A stretch of 64,000 nucleotides of DNA, from positions 1,922,001 through 1,986,000 of the forward strand of contig NZ_JAPEPO010000001.1 in NCBI RefSeq assembly GCF_026340095.1, read 5' to 3'. The notes under the pieces are model-generated. The model was not told the DNA's origin and ran no database searches. It saw nothing but the letters and a program-made list of their open reading frames with translations. Made by a program: the position numbers and the translations under genes. The stretch's first letter is position 1. The number at the start of each line of letters is the position of its first letter. Source of the stretch: Streptomyces sp. NBC_01446 (GTDB taxonomy: Bacteria; Actinomycetota; Actinomycetes; Streptomycetales; Streptomycetaceae). Positions 51,459 through 60,205 of the stretch are shown in pieces.

Positions 51459-52585
51459 GCGTACAACTCCTTTGCGATGATGGCGCGTTGGACCTCGCTG
51501 GCCCCTTCGTAGATGCGGGGGGCCCGCACCTCGCGGTAGAGGTGTTCGAGGAGGTGGCCGCGTTGCAGGGCGCGGGCGCCGTGCAGCTGGACGGCGGTGT
51601 CGACGACGTGCTGGGCGGTCTCGGTGGCGAGGAGCTTCGCCATCGCGGCGCGCTGCGGCACGTCGGGGGCTCCCGCGTCGTACGCCGCCGCGGCCGCGTA
51701 GACCATGAGGCGGGCCGCCTCGGTGCGCAGGGCGAGATCGGCCACCTGGTGCGCGACCGTCTGGAGGTCCTTCAGCTTGCCGCCGAACGCGTCGCGCCGG
51801 GCGGTGTGGGCGAGCGTCGCGTCGAGGGCGGCCTGCGCCATGCCGACGGCGAAGGCGCCGACGCTCGGGCGGAAGAGGTTCAGGGTGGTCATGGCGACGC
51901 GGAAGCCGCGGTCCGGTTCGCCGAGCACGTCGTCGGCGGTGACCGGGACCGCGTCGAAGTCGAGGGAGCCGATGGGGTGCGGGGACAGCATGTCGAGGGG
52001 GGTGCCGGTGAGTCCGGGGCGGTCGGCGGGGACCAGGAACGCGGTGACTCCGCGCGCTCCGGTGTCCGGGGCCGTACGGGCGAAGACGGTGTAGAAGTCG
52101 GCCTCGGGGGCGTTCGAGATCCAGGTCTTCTCGCCGACGAGGCACCAGCCTCCGGTGCCGTCGGGCTCGGCGCGCAGCGCGAGGGCCGCGGCGTCGGAGC
52201 CGGCGCCCGGCTCGCTGAGCGCGAAGGCCGCGACGGCGGTGCCGTCACTGACGCGCGGCAGCCAGTGTGCGCGCTGGGCGTCGGTGCCGTACGCGTGCAC
52301 GGGGTGCGCGCCCAGCCCCTGGAGGGCTAGCGCGGTCTCGGCCTCCGTGCAGGCGCGGGCGAGGGACTCGCGCATCAGGCACAGGTCGAGGGCCCCGGAG
52401 CGGAACAGCCGCTCCAGGAGGCCGAGCCGGCCGAGCTCGGCGACGAGCGGCCGGTTCACCTTCCCCGGTTCACCCTTCTCGGCGAGGGGCGCGAGCCGCT
52501 CGGCGGAGAGCGCGCGCAGCTCGGCACACCAGGCGGTCTGCGCTGGGTCGAGCGAGAATGACGGAGCTGCGGACTTTGCGGTCAT
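51455..52585 (-). CDS. Acyl-CoA dehydrogenase family protein
   Basis: From ATG 52585 the protein is 376 aa. FAD and substrate motifs are AFALSEPGAGSDAAALALRA, WISNAPEADFYTVFART, RRDAFGGKLKDLQTVAHQVADLAL, and the C-terminal LHGARALQRGHLLEHLYREVRAPRIYEGASEVQR (quoted in parts: YEGASEVQRAIIAKELYA), which has the catalytic Glu region of acyl-CoA dehydrogenases. It oxidises a CoA thioester with electron transfer to ETF. ATG follows GGGAGG at 9 nt. It is divergent from the aryl-CoA ligase over 143 bp holding a candidate PaaX-type repeat and is coupled to RidA. It probably oxidises an alicyclic CoA intermediate of the 2-aminobenzoate pathway. Confidence 0.92.
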   Translation of the reverse strand: MTAKSAAPSFSLDPAQTAWCAELRALSAERLAPLAEKGEPGKVNRPLVAELGRLGLLERLFRSGALDLCLMRESLARACTEAETALALQGLGAHPVHAYGTDAQRAHWLPRVSDGTAVAAFALSEPGAGSDAAALALRAEPDGTGGWCLVGEKTWISNAPEADFYTVFARTAPDTGARGVTAFLVPADRPGLTGTPLDMLSPHPIGSLDFDAVPVTADDVLGEPDRGFRVAMTTLNLFRPSVGAFAVGMAQAALDATLAHTARRDAFGGKLKDLQTVAHQVADLALRTEAARLMVYAAAAAYDAGAPDVPQRAAMAKLLATETAQHVVDTAVQLHGARALQRGHLLEHLYREVRAPRIYEGASEVQRAIIAKELYA

Positions 52586-52633
52586 CTGTCGGCGCCTCCC
52601 GGTTCGCCGGCGGCTCGGGCCGGCCCCGTCACG

Positions 52634-52671
52634 GTATCGCGGACCGTTGACTGTCGTCACCATCACGATAC
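52634..52671. promoter_or_regulatory. Inverted repeat GTATCG-N26-CGATAC between divergent catabolic genes
   Basis: GTATCG (52634-52639) and CGATAC (52666-52671) are 32 bp apart, three helical turns, in the divergent acyl-CoA dehydrogenase/ligase promoter region. The extended words GTATCGCG and CGATACGC also occur, fused as CGCGATACGC, at 58379-58388 upstream of the enoyl-CoA hydratase gene. They are candidate operators for the PaaX-type regulator encoded in the cluster. Confidence 0.4.
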
Positions 52672-52728
52672 GCTCGTTCCGCGAGCCCACCACAAGCAGG
52701 GTCTTTCGTTCCTAGGGGGCGCACGGCC

Positions 52729-54357
52729 ATGACAGACGCTCCGCCACAGCAGCACACGTCGGCCCACGTCGACACCTTCGCGCGCGACCATCTCCCGCCG
52801 CCCGAACTCTGGCCCGACCTCGTCTTCGACCTCCCCGAACTGCGCTATCCGCAGCAGCTGAACTGCGGGGCCGAGCTGCTCGACCGCACCGTCGAACGGT
52901 TCGGCCCCGACCGTCCCGCGTTCCGCACGGGCGACGGGGAGGTGTGGACATACGGGGAGCTGCTGCGCCGCGTCGACCGGATCGCGCATCTGCTCAGCGG
53001 CGAGCTGGGCGTGCGGCCGGGGAACCGGGTGCTGCTGCGCGGCCCCACCACGCCGTGGCTCGCGGCCTGTTGGCTGGCCGTGATGAAGGCGGGCGCGGTC
53101 GCCGTCACCGTGCTCGCGCAGGCGCGGGCGCAGGAGCTGGCGACGATCTGCTCCATAGCCCGGGTCACGCACGCGCTGTGCGATGCCAGGACCATGGACG
53201 ACCTGGTGAAGGCCGAGGCCCCCGGGCTGCGCGTCACGCCGTTCGGCGGCGAAGGGCCCGACGACCTCCTCAGGCGCGGCTCCGGACTGCCCGAGACGTA
53301 CGAGGCCGTGGCGACCGCCGCCGACGACGTCGCCCTGATCGCGTTCACGTCGGGCACGACCGGGCGCCCCAAGGGCTGCATGCACTTCCACCGGGACGTC
53401 CTGGCCATCGCGGACACGTTCGCGCTCCATGTCCTGCGGCCGACGCCGGACGACGTGTTCGCGGGGAGCCCGCCGCTCGGTTTCACGTTCGGGCTGGGCG
53501 GGCTCGTCATCTTCCCGCTGCGGGCCGGCGCCTCGTCGCTGCTGCTCGAACAGGCGGGGCCGAGGCAGCTGCTGCCCGCGATCGCCGAGCACGGGGTGTC
53601 CGTCCTGTTCACCGCGCCGACCGCGTACCGAGCGCTCCTCGACGGCACCGACGGGCGCGCTCTCTCGTCGCTGCGGCGGTGCGTCTCCGCGGGCGAGAAC
53701 CTGCCGGCCGCGACCTGGCGGGCCTGGCACGAGGCGACGGGGATCCGCATCATCAACGGCATCGGCGCCACGGAACTTCTGCACATCTTCATCTCCGCCG
53801 CCGACGACGCGATCCGCCCCGGGACGACGGGCGTGCCCGTGCCCGGATGGCAGGCGCGCGTGATCGACGCCGCGGGGTCCGAAGTACCGGACGGGGACCC
53901 GGGGTTGCTCGCCGTGCGCGGCCCGGTCGGCTGCCGCTATCTCGCCGACGAGCGGCAGGCGACGTACGTCCGCGGCGGCTGGAACGTCACCGGGGACACC
54001 TATGTCCGCGAGCCCGACGGCTACTTCCGGTATGTCGCCCGCGCCGACGACATGATCATTTCGGCGGGGTACAACATCGCGGGCCCCGAGGTCGAGGACG
54101 CGCTGCTGCGGCACCCCGACGTCGCGGAGACCGCGGTGGTGGGCCGCCCCGACGACGAGCGCGGGCAGATCGCGGTCGCCTACGTCGTACTGCGCGAGGG
54201 CGCCCGCCGGGACCCGGACGCGCTGCGGGCGTTCGTGAAGGCCGAGCTGGTGCCGTACAAGTGCCCGCGCGAGATCGTCTTCCTGGACGCCCTGCCGCGC
54301 ACGGCGACCGGGAAGCTCCAGCGGTTCCGGCTGCGCTCCGCCGGCGATCTAGAGTGA
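52729..54357 (+). CDS. AMP-dependent aryl-CoA ligase (2-aminobenzoate/benzoate-CoA ligase type)
   Basis: The protein has 542 aa. It forms an acyl-adenylate and then a CoA thioester of an aromatic acid. Motifs in order are IAFTSGTTGRPKGCMHFH (A3, P-loop with SGTTGRPKG), SPPLGFTFGLGG, NGIGATELLHIFISA (A5), WNVTGDTYVREPDGYFRYVA (A7), ADDMIISAGYNIAGPEVE (A8) and RTATGKLQRFRL with the catalytic lysine (A10). The N-terminal YPQQLNCGAELLDR and the GFTFGLGG segment resemble the benzoate/2-aminobenzoate ligases. It is followed after 4 bp by the PaaX gene. With the fused monooxygenase/reductase it fits anthranilate activation; salicylate is the main alternative. Confidence 0.88.
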   Translation: MTDAPPQQHTSAHVDTFARDHLPPPELWPDLVFDLPELRYPQQLNCGAELLDRTVERFGPDRPAFRTGDGEVWTYGELLRRVDRIAHLLSGELGVRPGNRVLLRGPTTPWLAACWLAVMKAGAVAVTVLAQARAQELATICSIARVTHALCDARTMDDLVKAEAPGLRVTPFGGEGPDDLLRRGSGLPETYEAVATAADDVALIAFTSGTTGRPKGCMHFHRDVLAIADTFALHVLRPTPDDVFAGSPPLGFTFGLGGLVIFPLRAGASSLLLEQAGPRQLLPAIAEHGVSVLFTAPTAYRALLDGTDGRALSSLRRCVSAGENLPAATWRAWHEATGIRIINGIGATELLHIFISAADDAIRPGTTGVPVPGWQARVIDAAGSEVPDGDPGLLAVRGPVGCRYLADERQATYVRGGWNVTGDTYVREPDGYFRYVARADDMIISAGYNIAGPEVEDALLRHPDVAETAVVGRPDDERGQIAVAYVVLREGARRDPDALRAFVKAELVPYKCPREIVFLDALPRTATGKLQRFRLRSAGDLE

Positions 54358-54361
54358 CCAC

Positions 54362-55183
54362 GTGTCCGAGCTGCACACTCCCCGGTCCCTGATCGTCACC
54401 CTCTACGGCGCCTACGGGCGCGGCTTTCCCGGCCCCGTGCCCGTCGCCGAGCTGATCCGTCTCCTCGGCGCGGTCGGCGTCGACGCGCCCGCCGTGCGGT
54501 CCTGCGTGTCCCGTCTCAAGCGGCGCGGGCTGCTCCTGCCGGAGCGCACGGGGTCGGGCGCCGCCGGGTACGCGCTGTCGCGGGCCGCGCGGCAGCTCCT
54601 CGACGACGGCGACCGGCGCATCTACGGGTCGCCGGCCGGCGAGGCGGACGGCTGGGTGCTCGCCGTGTTCTCCGTGCCGGAGGCCGAGCGCGCCAAACGG
54701 CACGTCCTCCGCTCAAGGCTGGCCGGGCTCGGCTTCGGCTCGGCGGCGCCCGGCGTGTGGATCGCCCCGGCGGGCCTGCACGAGGAGACCCGGCACACCC
54801 TGGAACGCCTCGGGCTCTCCCCGTACGTCGATCTGTTCCGCGGCGAGCACCTGGGCTTCGCGGCGACGGCCGACGCGGTCGCGCGCTGGTGGGACCTGGA
54901 CCGTCTCGCCGCGCTGCACGAGGCGTTCCTCGACGAGCACGCGCCGGTGCTCGCCGCCTGGCAGGCCCGCTCCCCCGGCGACGCGGCGCCGGAGGAGGCG
55001 TACCGGGACTACCTCCTCGCCCTCGACTCCTGGCGCCATCTGCCGTACGCGGACCCGGGGCTGCCCGCCGGGCTGCTGCCGGCGCGGTGGCCGGGCACGC
55101 GGTCGGCGAGCGTGTTCCGGGCACTGCACGAGCGGCTGCGGGACGCGGGGACGGCGTTCACCACCCTCAACCACCCAGCGTGA
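54362..55183 (+). CDS. PaaX-family transcriptional repressor
   Basis: From GTG 54362 the protein is 273 aa. The PaaX N-terminal winged helix (VTLYGAYGRGFPGPVPVAEL, VRSCVSRLKRRGLLLPERT) is followed by the PaaX middle and C-terminal domains (WVLAVFSVPEAERAKRHVLR, LGFGSAAPGVWIAPAG, SWRHLPYADPGLPAGLLPARWPG). PaaX-type proteins bind aryl-CoA effectors and repress the matching catabolic genes. Here it follows the ligase gene by 4 bp, so it is co-transcribed with it. Its 3' end overlaps the 3' end of the convergent monooxygenase gene by 17 bp, which may lead to antisense interference. The effector is probably the product of the adjacent ligase, an aryl-CoA. Confidence 0.92.
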   Translation: MSELHTPRSLIVTLYGAYGRGFPGPVPVAELIRLLGAVGVDAPAVRSCVSRLKRRGLLLPERTGSGAAGYALSRAARQLLDDGDRRIYGSPAGEADGWVLAVFSVPEAERAKRHVLRSRLAGLGFGSAAPGVWIAPAGLHEETRHTLERLGLSPYVDLFRGEHLGFAATADAVARWWDLDRLAALHEAFLDEHAPVLAAWQARSPGDAAPEEAYRDYLLALDSWRHLPYADPGLPAGLLPARWPGTRSASVFRALHERLRDAGTAFTTLNHPA

Positions 55184-57449
55184 GCCGGGGCTTGGGAGCG
55201 TCCAGCCGTCCCGTCTGGGGCGGCCGGCTGCCCGCCTCGTACTGCTTCGGCCAGGCGACACCGGGACCCGCGTAGCCCTGTTCGGCCGCCGCGTGCAGGG
55301 TCCAGTGCGGGTCGTAGAGGTGGGGGCGGGCCAGGGCGCACAGGTCGGTGCGCCCGGCCAGGATCAGCGAGTTGACGTCGTCCCACGAGGAGATCGCGCC
55401 GACCGAGATCACCGGGATGCCGGTCTCGTTGCGGATCCGGTCGGCGAACGGCACTTGATAGGAGCGTCCGTACGCGGGTTTCTCGTCGGCGACGACCTGT
55501 CCGGTCGACACGTCGATCGCGTCGGCGCCGTGCGCGGCGAACGCGCGGGCGATCTCCACGGCGTCGTTCGCGTCCGTGCCGCCCTCCGCCCAGTCGGTGG
55601 CGGAGATCCGGACGGTCATGGGCCGGTCGCCGGGCCACACGTCCCGTACGGCGTCGAACACTTCGAGGGGGAAGCGCAGCCGGTTCGTGAGCGAGCCGCC
55701 GTACGCGTCCGTCCGGTGATTGCTCAGCGGCGAGAGGAAGCCGGACAGCAGATAGCCGTGGGCGCAGTGCAGTTCGAGGAGGTCGAAGCCGGCGTCGGCG
55801 GCGAGCAGGGCGGCGGACGTGAACTGCTCCCGGACATCGGCGAGTTCGCCGGTCGTCAGCTCGTGCGGAGTCTGGCTGCCCGGCTTGTACGGGAGGGGGG
55901 ACGCGGCGACCAGTGGCCAGTTCCCGTCGGGGAGCGGTTCGTCGATGCCTTCCCACATCAGCTTCGTGGAGCCCTTGCGTCCGGAGTGCCCGAGCTGGAC
56001 GCCGACCGCGGTGCCGGGGGCCTGGGTGTGCGCGAACTCGGTGATGCGGCGCCAGGCCGTGGCCTGTTCCGGCGTGTAGAGACCGGCGCAGCCCGGGGTG
56101 ATGCGGCCCTCGGGGCTGACGCACACCATCTCGGTCATGACGAGTCCGGGGCCGCCGAGGGCCCGCGCGCCGAGGTGGACGAGGTGGAAGTCGCCGGGGA
56201 CGCCGGCCTGGGCCGAGTACATGTCCATGGGTGAGACGACGACGCGGTTGCGCAGGGTCAGATCGCGCAGGCGCAGCGGCGTGAACATGGGGGGTGTGCC
56301 GGGCGGGCAGCCGAAGTCGCGTTCGACGGCCTCGGTGAAGTGGGGGTCGCGCAGGCGCAGGTTGTCGTGCGTGACGCGGCGGCTGCGGGTGAGGAGGTTG
56401 AACGCGAACTGGCGTGCGGGCTGGTCGAGATAGAGGCCGAGGTTCTCGAACCACTCCAGGCTGGCGCGGGCCGCGCGCTGGGTGGAGGCGACGACGGGCC
56501 GCCGCTCCGTCTCGTACGCGGCGAGCGCCTCGGCCGTGGTGGGCTGCTCCTGGAGGCAGGCGGCGAGCGCGAGGGCGTCCTCGACGGCGAGTTTGGTGCC
56601 GGAGCCGATGGAGAAGTGCGCGGTGTGCGCGGCGTCGCCGACGAGGACGACGTTCCCGTGCGACCACTTCTCGTTCACGACCGTGCGGAAGGCGGTCCAG
56701 GCGGAGTTGTTCGACCTGAGGCCACGGCCGCCCAGGGCCTCGGTGAAGATCTTGGCGCAGCGTTCGACGGACTCGCTCACGTCGAGCGCGTCGAACCCGG
56801 CCGCCCGCCAGACCTCCTCGCGCATCTCGACGATGACGGTGCTGTCGCCCCCCGTGTAGGGGTACCCGTGCAGCTGCATGACGCCGTGCTCGGTCTCGGC
56901 GGTCTCGAAGCGGAACGCGTCGAAGGCGAAGTCGGCGGCGAGCCAGATGTAGCGGCAGCGGTGCTCCTCGACGTGCGGCCGGAACGCGTCGGCGTGCGCC
57001 TCGCGGGTCGCGCTGTGCACTCCGTCGGCGGCGACGACCAGGTCGTGGTCGCGGGCCAGGTCCGCCGCCGATGGCGCCTCCGAGCGGAAGCGGAGGTTCA
57101 CGCCGAGCTGCCGGCAGCGCTCGTGGAGGATTTCGAGGAGCCTGCGGCGGCCGAGCGCGGCGAAGCCGTGGCCGCCCGAGGTGTGGCGGGTACCGCGGTG
57201 CACGACGTCGATGTCGTCCCAGCGCACGAACTCCGCCTGGAGCGCGGCGTGGACGACGGGGTCGGCGTGCTCGATGCCGCCGAGCGTCTCGTCGGAGAGG
57301 ACGACGCCGAAGCCGAAGGTGTCGTCGGGGGCGTTGCGCTCCCAGACCGTGATGTCGCGGCGCGGGTCGAGCCGCTTGAGGAGGACGGCGGCGTACAGGC
57401 CGCCGGGTCCGCCGCCGACGACCGCCACTCGCAGGGGTCCCATGGTCAC
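55167..57449 (-). CDS. Bifunctional flavin monooxygenase / old-yellow-enzyme reductase (2-aminobenzoyl-CoA or salicylyl-CoA type)
   Basis: From GTG 57449 the protein is 760 aa, two fused flavoenzymes. Residues 1 to about 370 are an FAD aromatic hydroxylase: VAVVGGGPGGLYAAVLLKR (dinucleotide fold), VVAADGVHSATR (DG motif), VLVGDAAHTAHFSIGSGTKL (GD motif). Residues about 390-760 are an FMN NADH:flavin oxidoreductase: PLRLRDLTLRNRVVVSPMDMY, HCAHGYLLSGFLSPLSN, RTDAYGGSLTNR. This architecture is that of Azoarcus 2-aminobenzoyl-CoA monooxygenase/reductase and of enzymes annotated as bifunctional salicylyl-CoA 5-hydroxylase. It hydroxylates and then reduces the CoA-bound ring. The GTG overlaps the enoyl-CoA hydratase stop (GTGA); ATG two codons later is possible. 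Confidence 0.9.
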   Translation of the reverse strand: MTMGPLRVAVVGGGPGGLYAAVLLKRLDPRRDITVWERNAPDDTFGFGVVLSDETLGGIEHADPVVHAALQAEFVRWDDIDVVHRGTRHTSGGHGFAALGRRRLLEILHERCRQLGVNLRFRSEAPSAADLARDHDLVVAADGVHSATREAHADAFRPHVEEHRCRYIWLAADFAFDAFRFETAETEHGVMQLHGYPYTGGDSTVIVEMREEVWRAAGFDALDVSESVERCAKIFTEALGGRGLRSNNSAWTAFRTVVNEKWSHGNVVLVGDAAHTAHFSIGSGTKLAVEDALALAACLQEQPTTAEALAAYETERRPVVASTQRAARASLEWFENLGLYLDQPARQFAFNLLTRSRRVTHDNLRLRDPHFTEAVERDFGCPPGTPPMFTPLRLRDLTLRNRVVVSPMDMYSAQAGVPGDFHLVHLGARALGGPGLVMTEMVCVSPEGRITPGCAGLYTPEQATAWRRITEFAHTQAPGTAVGVQLGHSGRKGSTKLMWEGIDEPLPDGNWPLVAASPLPYKPGSQTPHELTTGELADVREQFTSAALLAADAGFDLLELHCAHGYLLSGFLSPLSNHRTDAYGGSLTNRLRFPLEVFDAVRDVWPGDRPMTVRISATDWAEGGTDANDAVEIARAFAAHGADAIDVSTGQVVADEKPAYGRSYQVPFADRIRNETGIPVISVGAISSWDDVNSLILAGRTDLCALARPHLYDPHWTLHAAAEQGYAGPGVAWPKQYEAGSRPPQTGRLDAPKPRLTLGG

Positions 57450-58273
57450 CGCCCCTGCCACTTGGGCGCGCGTTTCTCCGTGAAGGCCGCGTGGAACTCG
57501 GCGTAGTCCTCGCCGTTCATGAGGAGGGCCTGGGTCGCGGCGTCCATTTCGACGGCGGCGGCCAGCGGCATGTCGAGTTCGGCGGTGAGCAGGGCCTTGG
57601 TCTGGGCGTACGCGAGGGCGGGACCCTCGGCGAGGCGGCGGGCCAGGGCCTGCGCGGCCTCGTCGACCCGGCCCTCGTCGGTCAGCTCACTGATCAGGCC
57701 GATGCGCTCGGCCTCGGGGGCGCGCACCGGCTCGCCCAGCATGAGCAGACGCGTCGCGTGGCCGAGGCCGACGACGCGGGGCAGCAGATACGCGGCGCCC
57801 ATGTCGCCGCCGGACAGGCCGACCCGGGTGAAGAGGAACGCGAAGCGGGCGCTCGGGTCGGCGACGCGGAAGTCGGCGGCGAGGGCGAGGACGGCACCCG
57901 CGCCCGCGGCGACCCCGTGCACGGCGGCGATCACCGGGAAGGGGCACTCGCGCACGGCCCGTACGACCTGGCCGGTCATCCGGTTGAAGTCGAGGAGCTG
58001 GGCGGTGTCCATGGCGAGGGTGGCGCCGATGATCTCGTCCACGTCACCGCCGGAGCAGAATCCGCGGCCCTCGCCGGCCAGGACGAGGGCGCGCACGGAG
58101 CGCTCGCGGGACAGCTCGGCGAGCAGGTCGCGCAGGTCGGCGTAGGCGCCGAAGGTGAGCGCGTTGAGCTTGTCGGGGCGGGCCAGGGTGACGGTGGCGA
58201 CCCCGTCGTCGACGGCGTACCTCAGATGCCGCCAGTCGTCGGTGCGGGGCGCGGAGCCGGTGAAGGGACTCAT
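57446..58273 (-). CDS. Enoyl-CoA hydratase/isomerase family protein
   Basis: The protein has 275 aa with a crotonase fold. The oxyanion hole is formed by ALVLAGEGRGFCSGGDVDEI and VIAAVHGVAAGAGAVLALAADF. The position usually holding the catalytic Glu reads SARFAFLFTRVGLSGGDMGAAYLL, so the acid arrangement is that of the aromatic/PaaG-like subset rather than of a classical hydratase. GAGGAGG lies about 10 nt before the ATG. It is the first gene of the minus-strand pair with the fused monooxygenase, translated in overlap. It probably hydrates, isomerises or opens the alicyclic CoA product. The 226-bp gap upstream contains CGTGAC-TTCC-GTCACG (58359-58374) and CGCGATACGC (58379-58388), possible operators. 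Confidence 0.88.
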   Translation of the reverse strand: MSPFTGSAPRTDDWRHLRYAVDDGVATVTLARPDKLNALTFGAYADLRDLLAELSRERSVRALVLAGEGRGFCSGGDVDEIIGATLAMDTAQLLDFNRMTGQVVRAVRECPFPVIAAVHGVAAGAGAVLALAADFRVADPSARFAFLFTRVGLSGGDMGAAYLLPRVVGLGHATRLLMLGEPVRAPEAERIGLISELTDEGRVDEAAQALARRLAEGPALAYAQTKALLTAELDMPLAAAVEMDAATQALLMNGEDYAEFHAAFTEKRAPKWQGR

Positions 58274-58499
58274 GGCGGTGCGGCCTCCTCGGGCGGGGGC
58301 GGCGGACGGTTCGGCGCGCCCGTGTCAGGCACGTCGCCCCATGAAGTTATCACCGCTTCGTGACTTCCGTCACGAGTACGCGATACGCGATGCTGGTAGC
58401 AGGCGTTCAGCCCAGGTAGGGAGCGCGTATGAGACAAGTGACGAACGTCCCGAAGAAAGGGCGTCGGGCGGCTCTGTCCAGCGACGCCTTACCATTCGT

Positions 58500-59024
58500 A
58501 TGGTTGAAAGCAGGACAGCTCCCCCGCTGTCAGCCTCTGTCACCCCCTGTCAGGACACCTGCACCCTGAACGGACCCGCCGTGCCCACACCGCCCGCCCC
58601 CACCTCATGGCGTATCGCGCTGCCGCACACCGCGGCCGCGGTGCCGGTCGCGCGTGCCCTGGTGCGCACGGCACTGACGGAGATCGAGTCGCCCTCGCTC
58701 GACAGCGACACGGCGGAGCTGCTCACGGCCGAGCTGGTGGCGAACGCCGTCGAGCACACGGCGGGGGCGGGTCCCGTCGAGCTGGTGGTGGAGCTGCTGG
58801 CGTCGGGCTGTCAGGTCGAGGTGCACGACGGGGACCCGGCACCGCCCGGCGATCTGACCCTGCCCGGTCCGGCCGAGGAGCCGGACCCGTGGCAGGAGCA
58901 CGGGCGCGGGCTGCTGCTCATCCGCACCCTGAGCTCGTCCTGCGGACACCGCCCCACCGCGTCCGGCAAGGCGGTCTGGTTCACCCTTCCCGCGGTGCCG
59001 ACGCAGCGGACGAGCCCGGAGTAG
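58500..59024 (+). CDS. RsbW-like ATP-binding (HATPase) regulatory protein
   Basis: Taking ATG 58500 the protein is 174 aa, a single GHKL/HATPase_c2 domain after a Pro-rich N-terminus. The N-box is TAELLTAELVANAVEHTAG (Asn for Mg2+), followed by VEVHDGDPAPP (G1) and EHGRGLLLIRTLSSSCGHRP (G2). Such stand-alone domains in Streptomyces are serine kinase anti-sigma factors or partners of anti-anti-sigma proteins. No sigma factor or antagonist is next to it. No ribosome site precedes the ATG, and the TTACCAT just before it could be a -10, so translation may be leaderless. The frame is open far upstream, so the true start is uncertain. It is convergent with argF. Confidence 0.82.
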   Translation: MVESRTAPPLSASVTPCQDTCTLNGPAVPTPPAPTSWRIALPHTAAAVPVARALVRTALTEIESPSLDSDTAELLTAELVANAVEHTAGAGPVELVVELLASGCQVEVHDGDPAPPGDLTLPGPAEEPDPWQEHGRGLLLIRTLSSSCGHRPTASGKAVWFTLPAVPTQRTSPE

Positions 59025-59046
59025 TACGCGCCTGCCGGGGCGGGCG

Positions 59047-60054
59047 TCAGGCCAGCGTGGCGACCATGATCGCCTTGATGGTGTGCAGCCGGTTCTCGGC
59101 CTCGTCGAAGACGACCGAGTGCTCCGACTCGAAGACCTCGTCCGTGACCTCCAGCGAGTCCAGGCCGTACGTCTCGTGGATCTCACGCCCGACCTTGGTG
59201 CCCAGGTCGTGGAAGGCCGGCAGGCAGTGCAGGAACTTGACGTCCGCGTTCCCCGTGGCGCGCAGGACGTCCATCGTCACGGCGTACGGCGCGAGAGCGG
59301 CTATGCGTTCGGCCCACACCTCCTTGGGCTCCCCCATGGAGACCCAGACGTCGGTGACCACGAAGTCGGCCCCCGCGACGCCCTCGGGGATGTCCTCGGT
59401 GAGCGTGATGCGGGCGCCGCTCGTCTCGGCGAGCTTGCGGGCCTGCGCGACGATCTCCTCGGCCGGCCAGTACTCACGCGGCGCCACTATGCGGACGTCC
59501 ATGCCGAGCAGCGCGCCGGTCACCAGGTACGAGTTCCCCATGTTGAAGCGGGCGTCACCGAGGTAGGCGAAGGCGATCCGGTCGAGCGGCCTGTCGCAGT
59601 GCTCGACCATCGTGAGCACGTCGGCGAGCATCTGCGTGGGGTGCCAGTCGTCGGTCAGGCCGTTGTAGACCGGCACGCCCGCGTACGCGGCGAGCTCCTC
59701 GACGCCGGACTGGCTGTCCCCGCGGTACTCGATGGCGTCGAACATCCGGCCGAGGACCCGGGCGGTGTCCCGCACGGACTCCTTGTGGCCGATCTGCGAG
59801 CCGGACGGGTCCAGGTAGGTCGTGGAAGCGCCCTGGTCGGCCGCGGCGACCTCGAAGGCGCAGCGCGTACGGGTGGAGGTCTTCTCGAAGATCAGCGCGA
59901 TGTTCCGGCCCGCGAGGTGCCGCGTCTCCGTCCCCGCCTTCTTGGCCGCCTTCAGCTCGGCGGCGAGGTCGATCAGGCCGCGGAACTCCTCGGCGGTGAA
60001 GTCCACCTCTTTGAGGAAGTGGCGGCCGGTGAGGTCGGGACGGACTGTCGCCAT
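59047..60054 (-). CDS. argF: Ornithine carbamoyltransferase
   Basis: The protein has 335 aa, full length. It interconverts ornithine plus carbamoyl phosphate and citrulline plus phosphate. The carbamoyl-phosphate loop is [13 protein letters not shown], and [14 protein letters not shown], the ornithine-binding DVWVSMGEP and the active-site HCLPAFHD follow. ATG follows AGGAG at 6 nt. It lies downstream of arginine deiminase on the same strand after 145 bp containing direct repeats. That pairing suggests a catabolic role (ADI pathway, often called arcB), although the biosynthetic reaction is equally possible and S. coelicolor calls this gene argF (from memory). No carbamate kinase gene is in the window. 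Confidence 0.95.
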   Translation of the reverse strand: MATVRPDLTGRHFLKEVDFTAEEFRGLIDLAAELKAAKKAGTETRHLAGRNIALIFEKTSTRTRCAFEVAAADQGASTTYLDPSGSQIGHKESVRDTARVLGRMFDAIEYRGDSQSGVEELAAYAGVPVYNGLTDDWHPTQMLADVLTMVEHCDRPLDRIAFAYLGDARFNMGNSYLVTGALLGMDVRIVAPREYWPAEEIVAQARKLAETSGARITLTEDIPEGVAGADFVVTDVWVSMGEPKEVWAERIAALAPYAVTMDVLRATGNADVKFLHCLPAFHDLGTKVGREIHETYGLDSLEVTDEVFESEHSVVFDEAENRLHTIKAIMVATLA

Positions 60055-60106
60055 GGGGCGCTCCTGGGGTACGCGTAAAGGGCTAGGGCATCAGAGATGC
60101 TGGAAG

Positions 60107-60205
60107 TCTATACGATGCTCCACATTTCTATACAGAATCAGGTCCGGAGACCACCGCTCCACATCTTTCGGGGACCACCATGTTCCGAGGACCACCGCTC
60201 TATAC
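60107..60205. repeat. Three TCTATAC repeats and three GACCACC repeats between arcA and argF
   Basis: TCTATAC occurs at 60107-60113, 60127-60133 (exactly 20 bp apart, two helical turns) and 60199-60205 (overlapping the arcA stop). Interleaved, GACCACC occurs at 60149, 60173 and 60190, two of the copies extending to GACCACCGCTC. On the coding (minus) strand the first two repeats lie 53-79 bp upstream of the argF start, as regulator half-sites would. They could be ArgR boxes of unusual form or sites for another activator. Confidence 0.5.
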
